The notes below the pieces were generated by a model. The model ran no database searches and had not been told where the DNA came from. It saw only the letters and a list, made by a program, of their open reading frames with translations. 64,000 nt of DNA from Aquatica leii (Eukaryota; Arthropoda; Insecta; Coleoptera; Lampyridae), in assembly GCA_035610365.1 (NCBI GenBank), contig CM069438.1, positions 31,923,869-31,987,868 on the forward strand. Direction: 5' to 3'. Below, one piece after another: positions 57,860 through 64,000 of the stretch. Both the position numbers and the translations under genes were made by a program. Numbering within the stretch: the first letter of the stretch is position 1; every line of letters starts with the position of its first letter.

Positions 57860-58969
57860 CAGTGTTGTGACGTATCTAGATACAAGTATCTAGATACAGT
57901 ATCTAGATACTTTTGGAGTATCTAGTTACATATCTAGATACACTGGATAAAATGTAACTGTATCTGTATCTAGATACATTTTTCGTAGTATCTGAGTGGT
58001 TTAGATACTTAGAGACTTTTTCAAATTGTAAATTATACAAGTTTTTAGTAAACACCGCCGTAGTTTTTTTGTCAGTTCATCATGTACATTACAAATTTGA
58101 ATTTGGAGACTTGGTATTCGGTGTTTTATGAGTGCAATTCTTTCAGCGTCGCCAATATATTCTAGTGGAATTCTACCAAATTTAGAGATTTTATGTATAG
58201 TAGCGGGTATATTTTGTGGGTATTATAAACTGTTGTGGAATTTTGGGGAAAACCTTGTATGAACCTACATTTTATATAATCAAGTATTACTTGAGTAATT
58301 TGACGTGTTAGCATTTATGCCATCAAACCAAATTCATACTTAAAAAAAAAAGAAAACAAATTTAAACTTTGTAGAACTATGAGTACAATTGTGATCATTG
58401 TGGAACTTTTATAGTTTATGCAGGGAATCGCGACAAAGTCAATTGGCAACACTGAATTTCTTCATCAGCTCAAATAGAGCAAAGGAGTAGAGAAACTTTT
58501 TAGTGTTAGTAGTTTATTACTATTAACTCTACCTCGAAATATAATGACGAGACATTTAACATGCTATTAACTTTAAAACAAAATAAGCTTTATTTGTAAA
58601 TTTGTATTTTTTATGTGATTAAGGTAATGTTTTGCTTAATACCCAGGCAGCACACTTACGTCATATGACGACACTGACACGTCTTAATGAAGTCTCGTAA
58701 TTTTGACGTCAATGAGACGTAATGTGCTGATTGGGATACAGGTAATTATTGTGTTTTTAGATGAACTAAATAGACAATTTTTTTAAATTTTATTTCATGA
58801 TTTTGTTAAAAATGTATCTGACATGTATCTAGATACTCTCTTAAAGTATCTGTAACTGTATCTAGATACTTTTTTTGAAAAAGTATCTTATCTGTATCTA
58901 GATACAATTTATAAAAAGTATCTGTATCTGTATCTAGATACTAGAAAAAAAGTATCAGTTACAACACTG
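57860..58969. mobile_element. hAT-like TCTAGA-palindrome element, B-unit copy 2
   Basis: Same ends, same flanks (TTTGAGAG at 57852, TTTGAGAT at 58970) and same nested MITE (58642-58735) as 48637-49744. It was therefore copied with the B unit. It ends 184 bases before the ATG of gene 6. Confidence 0.82.
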
Positions 58970-59153
58970 TTTGAGATCATCGACCTGGCAACATCGGAAA
59001 GCTATGCTTTCCTTTTTGATGTTTTCAATGCACATTCCATAGGCACATTCTAACCTCAATTTTTGTATAAGAAAAAAACAAAAAATAAAAACCGAAGAAT
59101 TATACCCCTTTGTTATACCCAATAACGCAACTGTAATTGAAGGTGTAGGTAAT
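58970..59153 (+). promoter_or_regulatory. 5' flank and leader of ZAD gene 6
   Basis: Equal to the leader of gene 4 right up to the ATG (GAAGGTGTAGGTAATATGGG), unlike gene 5. Probable promoter and leader. Confidence 0.45.
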
Positions 59154-61071
59154 ATGGGAGATAAGACAACGAGCAGTTGTCGAATTTGTTTACTGGAAAC
59201 TGAGCAGTATTACTTTATCAACAACGACAATGAGTCAAAGCTACAATCCAAGTTGTTGAATTTTCTACCAGGAATTGTACGTACAATTAGATGAATTCTA
59301 TTGAATAACATTAAATTTCTTACAGGATCTAAATATCACACCAAACCCAATTGCTTGTAACAGATGTATGACTACAATTGAAGAAATATATGAATTCAAA
59401 CAACTGGGTATACAAACCGAAATAACTATAAGGGATTTAAGACAACAAGCAGCAATTAAAGAGGAGTTGCTTGATGGGAACATTACAGGTGAACTTTCAG
59501 ACTTGAAAATCGTCGTCAATGATTGTTTGGAAATCAATACGGATATGCCTGCATGCAATGAAGAACCTTCAAAAACAAAACTGTATTATTGTTACAACAC
59601 TAACAAGAAGACTCATCATCTGATTAATACAAATCTAAATGTGCACCTCAATGAGAACCCTTCCAATTATAATAAATTCAATTATAAAACTTCTAACAAC
59701 ACCTTGTCAACAAGTGAGATTAGTAAAGAACAATTTAAATGCAATCTATGTGATTACTTTAGTACTACAAAGTCGGTTTTAAAAATACATATGCGTAAGC
59801 ATACTGGTGAGAAGCCATATAAATGTAATACCTGTGATTACTGTAGTACCACCATGTGGCAGTTAAAAATTCATAAGTATAAACACACTGGTGAAAAACC
59901 ATTTAAATGCAAAATATGCAATTACTGTACTACCAGTAAATCAGATTTAAAACGGCATTTGCAGAAGCACACCGGTGAAAGACCATTTAAATGCAATATA
60001 TGTGATTACGGCACTATCACAAAGTCGGTTTTAAAAAGGCATATGTGCAAGCATACTGGTGAGAAACCATTTAAATGCAATGTTTGTGATTACTGCAGTA
60101 TTACCAAGTCGGATTTAAAAATGCATATGCATAAGCATACTGGTCTAAAACCATTTAAATGCAATATATGTGATTACTGCAGTACTAGCATATCGAATTT
60201 AAAAATTCATATGCGTCGGCATACTGGTGAAAAACCATTTAAATGCAATATATGTGATTATTGTTGTACTACAGTGTCACATTTAAAAGCACATTTGTTG
60301 CAGCACACTGGTGATAAACCATTTAAATGCAATATATGTGATTACTGCGGTACCGACAAGTCGTATTTAAAAAAACATATGCGTAAGCATACTGGTGACA
60401 AACCATTTAAATGCAATATATGTGATTACTGCAGTACCACCAAGTCGTATTTAAAAATTCATATGCGTAAGCATACTGGTGAGAAACCATTTAAATGCAA
60501 TACGTGCGGTTACTGTAGTATTGCTAAGTTGGATTTAAAAAAACATATGCGTAAGCATACTGGTGACAAACTATTTAAATGCAATATGTGTGATTACGGC
60601 ACTATCACAAAGTCGGTTTTAAAAAGGCATATGTGCAAGCATACTGGTGAGAAACCATTTAAATGCAATATATGTGATTATTGTTGTACTACAGTGTCAC
60701 GTTTAAAAGCACATTTGTTGCAGCACACTGGTGATAAACCATTTAAATGCAATATATGTGATTACTGCGGTACCGACAAGTCGTATTTAAAAAAACATAT
60801 GCGTAAGCATACTGGTGACAAACCATTTAAATGCAATATATGTGATTACTGCAGTACCACCAAGTCGTATTTAAAAATTCATATGCGTAAGCATACTGGT
60901 GAGAAACCATTTAAATGCAATACGTGCGGTTACTGTAGTATTGCTAAGTTGGATTTAAAAAAACATATGCGTAAGCATACTGGTGACAAACCATTTAAAT
61001 GCAATATCTGCAATTACTGCAGTGCCACCAAGTCAGTTTTAAAAAGGCATATGCATAGACACTCTTTGTAA
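59154..61071 (+). CDS. ZAD-C2H2 zinc-finger protein, gene 6 (two exons, 16 fingers)
   Basis: Exon 1 59154-59276 (41 codons), intron 59277-59325 (49 nt, GTACGT...ACAG), exon 2 59326-61071; 622 residues, open throughout. ZAD ligands C9, C12, C52, C55. A B-type linker rich in Asn and Ser leads to 16 regular fingers. Fingers 7-10 (CCTTVSH, CGTDKSY, CSTTKSY, CSIAKLD) recur as 12-15 almost exactly. Finger 6 (CSTSISNLKIHMRRH) is the kind whose second half was fused into gene 4. Fingers have the C-D-Y-C-S pattern with TGEKPFKC or TGDKPFKC linkers. It is the only complete B-type gene in the window and the best model for what genes 4 and 5 once encoded. Likely a nuclear DNA-binding factor; target unknown. 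Confidence 0.87.
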
Positions 61072-61670
61072 TTTTAATTCTATTTATAAAAACATATCAA
61101 AGGGGTATTTTAAATTGTGACAAATGGTATTTTAAAACTGTGTGATGTAACAAAACACTTGTTAGTGTGCAATAAATTTTGTTTCATACCTATTTTTATT
61201 TAAACCTAGTTTTAGCACAATATTTATCAGTGGCAGCTTCTCCATTAGGTCATTTGGTCATTGTCCTTCCAAAAAAAATAGTTTTAAAAATTGTGTTTAA
61301 AAAAATACTAAAAATTCGTTTTATTATTAATTTACAATTGGAAACGTTTCATTTTGCTTATTCGAAAGACATAAATTGACTTGAAATATAAATCTTTTAT
61401 TAAGTAAGAATGTGTTTTTAAAGCTTTAATATTAAAATAACCTTCTTGCAGCATTGACCGCCAGTCGCCACTGATATTTATTTAATCCGTTTTATGTAAT
61501 CTACATCCTTATTTTTTTATTAAAAACTAAGTATCTTAAAAGCTATTTGATTTTTTTACAAGTGGGAAATTTAATAAAAAACCACAATGCACGTTCACAA
61601 CATACATACATAATATGGATAACTAACATATAATGTAATAAAATAAAGATTTAGATTAAGATATTAACTA
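61072..61670. other. 3' flank of gene 6 (B-type flank, left part)
   Basis: Matches the 3' flanks of genes 3-5 until ATATTAACTA (61670), where transposon II is inserted; no gene. Confidence 0.55.
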
Positions 61671-63205
61671 CCCAGTACACCTAATTTCGAAACAGTTACG
61701 AAACAATAACAAAACATTGTTCTCTCAGAGAGATCAGTGATATCACAAGAAAGGTTCTAGCTTGTAGTAATGTCCTCCCCATTGTTAATATCACAAAGTT
61801 GTAACAAACTCATGTTATGTTTTCTAAATTGTGCAATCACTGTTACAAAATAGTGACAAGTTTGGTTTTGTATATACTCTATGTTTGTGATGTAGTGGTT
61901 GAATCCTAGTTGCATGTAAATGTTATCAATGTTCTATAGCAGTTTCGAATTTGCGATTTATTATATATATACCTACTGCAATTCACGTTGAAGTCTTACT
62001 TTCAATTCTTTTTATAAAGAATCGATACAACCTGATCGGTGTCGTAGTTAATGCAATCCAAGATTGGCCCTAACTTAAATTGATGTAGGAGATGGACGTT
62101 TTGAAGCTTATGTGATGAGTTTAATCGATAGCTTCATTATCGAATTGTCAGCTCCAGTTTTCTTCCGGCGCTTTTATTTTGAAAATGTGTCCTGAATGCT
62201 AAAAAAAGTGCTATGCTCGAGTAACAGTATTTATTGAAACGCACTAACTAAAATATAATATTACTTAGTTAGTATTAAGTATAGACGATTTTTTTTCATC
62301 TCATTGAGTTCTCTGTTTAGATTGGCGAAACCATTCGCTAGCAGTTTTCTCAAACTCCTTGTCTGTTAATTTAAATATGGAGTCTGTGCGACATCTTTAA
62401 TTAAAGAAAAGTAATTAGAAATTTAAGTATATACGTCAATTCTATTAATAAATCATATTAAGGTTTACCTTGTAATAATTTAATCAGTTTTAAGTTATTG
62501 ATGCGGATATTATTTCTTTGGCCACACCAACTTGTTTTAGAAGCAAATGAATCGACAAAAATTTTTTTAGGTTTCGCACCACAAATTCACGTCCATTTCT
62601 TCCACCAACTTTTTTCATGTATAACATCTAAAATAAAATGTATTGTTTATGAACGCTCATTTAAAAAACTTAGAAGAAAGTTCTTCGATGTGGGATCATT
62701 TAATTCTAATGATTGCAGTTTATCTGCAGAATCAATTGGTATGCATTTAATCACCTCATGAAGTGGTTGAGAAGGGTCTTGAACTGGGACCTGTTCAAAT
62801 CGTCCTTGTATGTGGTTTAATATCAGTTGTGTTTCAGCCAACATTTGAAGCACAATTTGTAGTTTGCCTAAATATACACCTAGCTTCAATATCTTCCAAC
62901 ATTTAAAAAAACAAAAACACTTAGAAATATTCTGTTTGATAAATAATAGGTTATATTGAATGTTGTAACGTTAGACCAAACCTCTTTGTAACGTTTTAAG
63001 AGCAATATTTTGTAACAGTGATATAAAAATATAGTTGCAACAATTTAAGATCTATGTTTCAAAACTATGCCATCATTTAGCGTAAAATTATTTATGAGTG
63101 TAAAATAGAGAGCAGTGATAAAACTGTTACAAAATTTTGTGATGAAACAATGTTCTTTTTGAGTTAATTGTTAGAGATATCACGGTTCCAAGCTGGTTTG
63201 CTGGG
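61671..63205. mobile_element. CCCA-ended DNA transposon II carrying an antisense DUF4806-like gene
   Basis: CCCAGTACACC opens and GGTTTGCTGGG closes the insertion, with TA on both sides (61669 and 63206). The equivalent flanks of genes 4 and 5 read AACTAGCATTT without interruption, which fixes the boundaries. Subterminal regions share AACATTGTT, TGTAAC and GTGATATC words on both sides. The minus strand holds the exon pieces at 62301-62889. Same general design as transposon I (31911-34040). About 15 filler bases follow the right TA. Confidence 0.75.
62301..62901 (-). pseudogene. DUF4806-like gene fragments in transposon II (antisense, split by an intron)
   Basis: The minus strand reads LGKLQIVLQMLAETQLILNH, a helical stretch, then CIPIDSADKLQSLELNDPTS and FLLSFL. 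This has the spacing of the DUF4806 core: a helical N-part, then a P-I/L-x-S/T...L...L-x-D...F/L motif. A stop follows at 62647. The text resumes as SWCGQRNNIRINNLKLIKLL up to a donor GTAAAC. A 74-nt intron (62395-62468) precedes a last exon reading KLTDKEFEKTASEWFRQSK (62394-62301). Frameshifts in both exons show it is dead. DUF4806 function is unknown. The assignment is by pattern, not by search. Confidence 0.45.
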
Positions 63206-64000
63206 TAGCATCGTTGATTGATCTAGCATTTAAATCTTCAGATCACAAATACAAGTTGAATTACAGTGCACCCCACTTATTGGAGTCACGGATAATGTTA
63301 TCAATTGTGTAATGTTATCACTTTATTAAAGAACGAGTCGGACGTATGCTGCTACATAGAAAAAACACCGTTTATAGTAATCATAATTTCGTTTTATTTT
63401 ATCAATTTTCTGCTGGGGTTTGCTTCTATACATAAACAATCTATTTTGCATGAATGTATATTATTTTTGATTTCTTTTTATTAACAGTGTCAAAGTATTT
63501 AATACCACAGGTCCATAATTTTGGATTTATTCGACTCTGAATTTTAAATGTTGTATGACACTTTTTTTGCTTGTATTGATGCTGTTTTCACCTTCTGGGT
63601 AAACAACTTGTTAATCAGATACACGCTGTATGCATTTACTGCTTTTAACCAATAAACATTGTATTTTGAGTTTTGGATATTGCTATCATTCGGTTATTGT
63701 TATCAAAAACTCCAAGCCCCAACACGTGATTCTGTTAATACTTGTTACAATTTACTTCCAAATTATGAATTATTGTTAAATTGTAAGCTATATTATGTTA
63801 AACGTATGCACGTATTATTGGGAATTTTTATCTACAAGCGTAGATAGATAAAAGGTGTCTGGCGTGAGTGCGTACGCTTGATAGAAACTTTTCCAGACAA
63901 TTCCGTTTTAACCGTAGCTAATTATTGAAGCATAATCGGAATAATTCCGGATCAAAGTCTTTAATATTTAGAATATAATTAGTGTGTGTGGTTTAGTGTA
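63206..64000. other. 3' flank of gene 6 (B-type flank, right part), to the window edge
   Basis: Continues the B flank after transposon II, aligning with 43380-44120 and 52625-53365; no gene. The window ends inside a third B unit. Confidence 0.55.

Overview
The window is AT-rich, intron-containing animal DNA, almost certainly from an insect. The resident genes combine an N-terminal ZAD (zinc-finger-associated domain, an arthropod and mainly insect module) with long C2H2 zinc-finger tails. They sit among BEL/Pao, Ty1/copia, Ty3/gypsy, LINE and DNA-transposon remains. I cannot name the order or species from the sequence.

Layout. 1-3486 is the pol end of a BEL/Pao element with a likely 3' LTR to about 3800. 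It abuts an antisense PHD-finger ORF1 of a LINE-like element (3794-4663). 4870-7560 is a decayed copia element with a recognisable half-tRNA primer site. From 8.4 kb on, the window is a tandem array of six ZAD-C2H2 genes in the same orientation: 8422-10828, 20854-22852, 36413-38150, 41254-42768, 49934-52018 and 59154-61071. Each has a short first exon (41 or 44 codons), a 49-nt phase-0 intron inside the ZAD, and one long exon with the rest of the ZAD and 11-22 fingers. Genes 1, 2, 3 and 6 are open. Gene 4 is broken by an out-of-frame finger fusion and gene 5 by a one-base frameshift.

Two kinds of duplicated unit build the array. The A unit (genes 1 and 2 plus 3' flanks) carries a LINE, a hAT TTF-finger fragment and a hAT-like non-autonomous element, and is present twice (about 8.1-20.5 kb and 20.5-36.0 kb, the second swollen by nested insertions). 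The B unit (genes 4, 5 and 6 plus 3' flanks, about 9.2 kb) carries Ty3/gypsy debris and is present twice plus a third partial copy at the right edge. Gene 3 has an A-type 5' half and a B-type 3' half and marks the transition.

The least-described material is in the mobile elements. Two sister hAT-like families carry subterminal palindrome arrays (GTATCTAGATAC or GTACCTAGGTAC), and one member has a perfect 8-bp target duplication. Two insertions with CCCA-starting inverted ends and 2-bp duplications each hold a broken antisense multi-exon gene that resembles DUF4806 proteins. The ZAD-C2H2 proteins are presumably nuclear DNA-binding factors (ZAD dimerises, fingers read DNA); their targets cannot be inferred.
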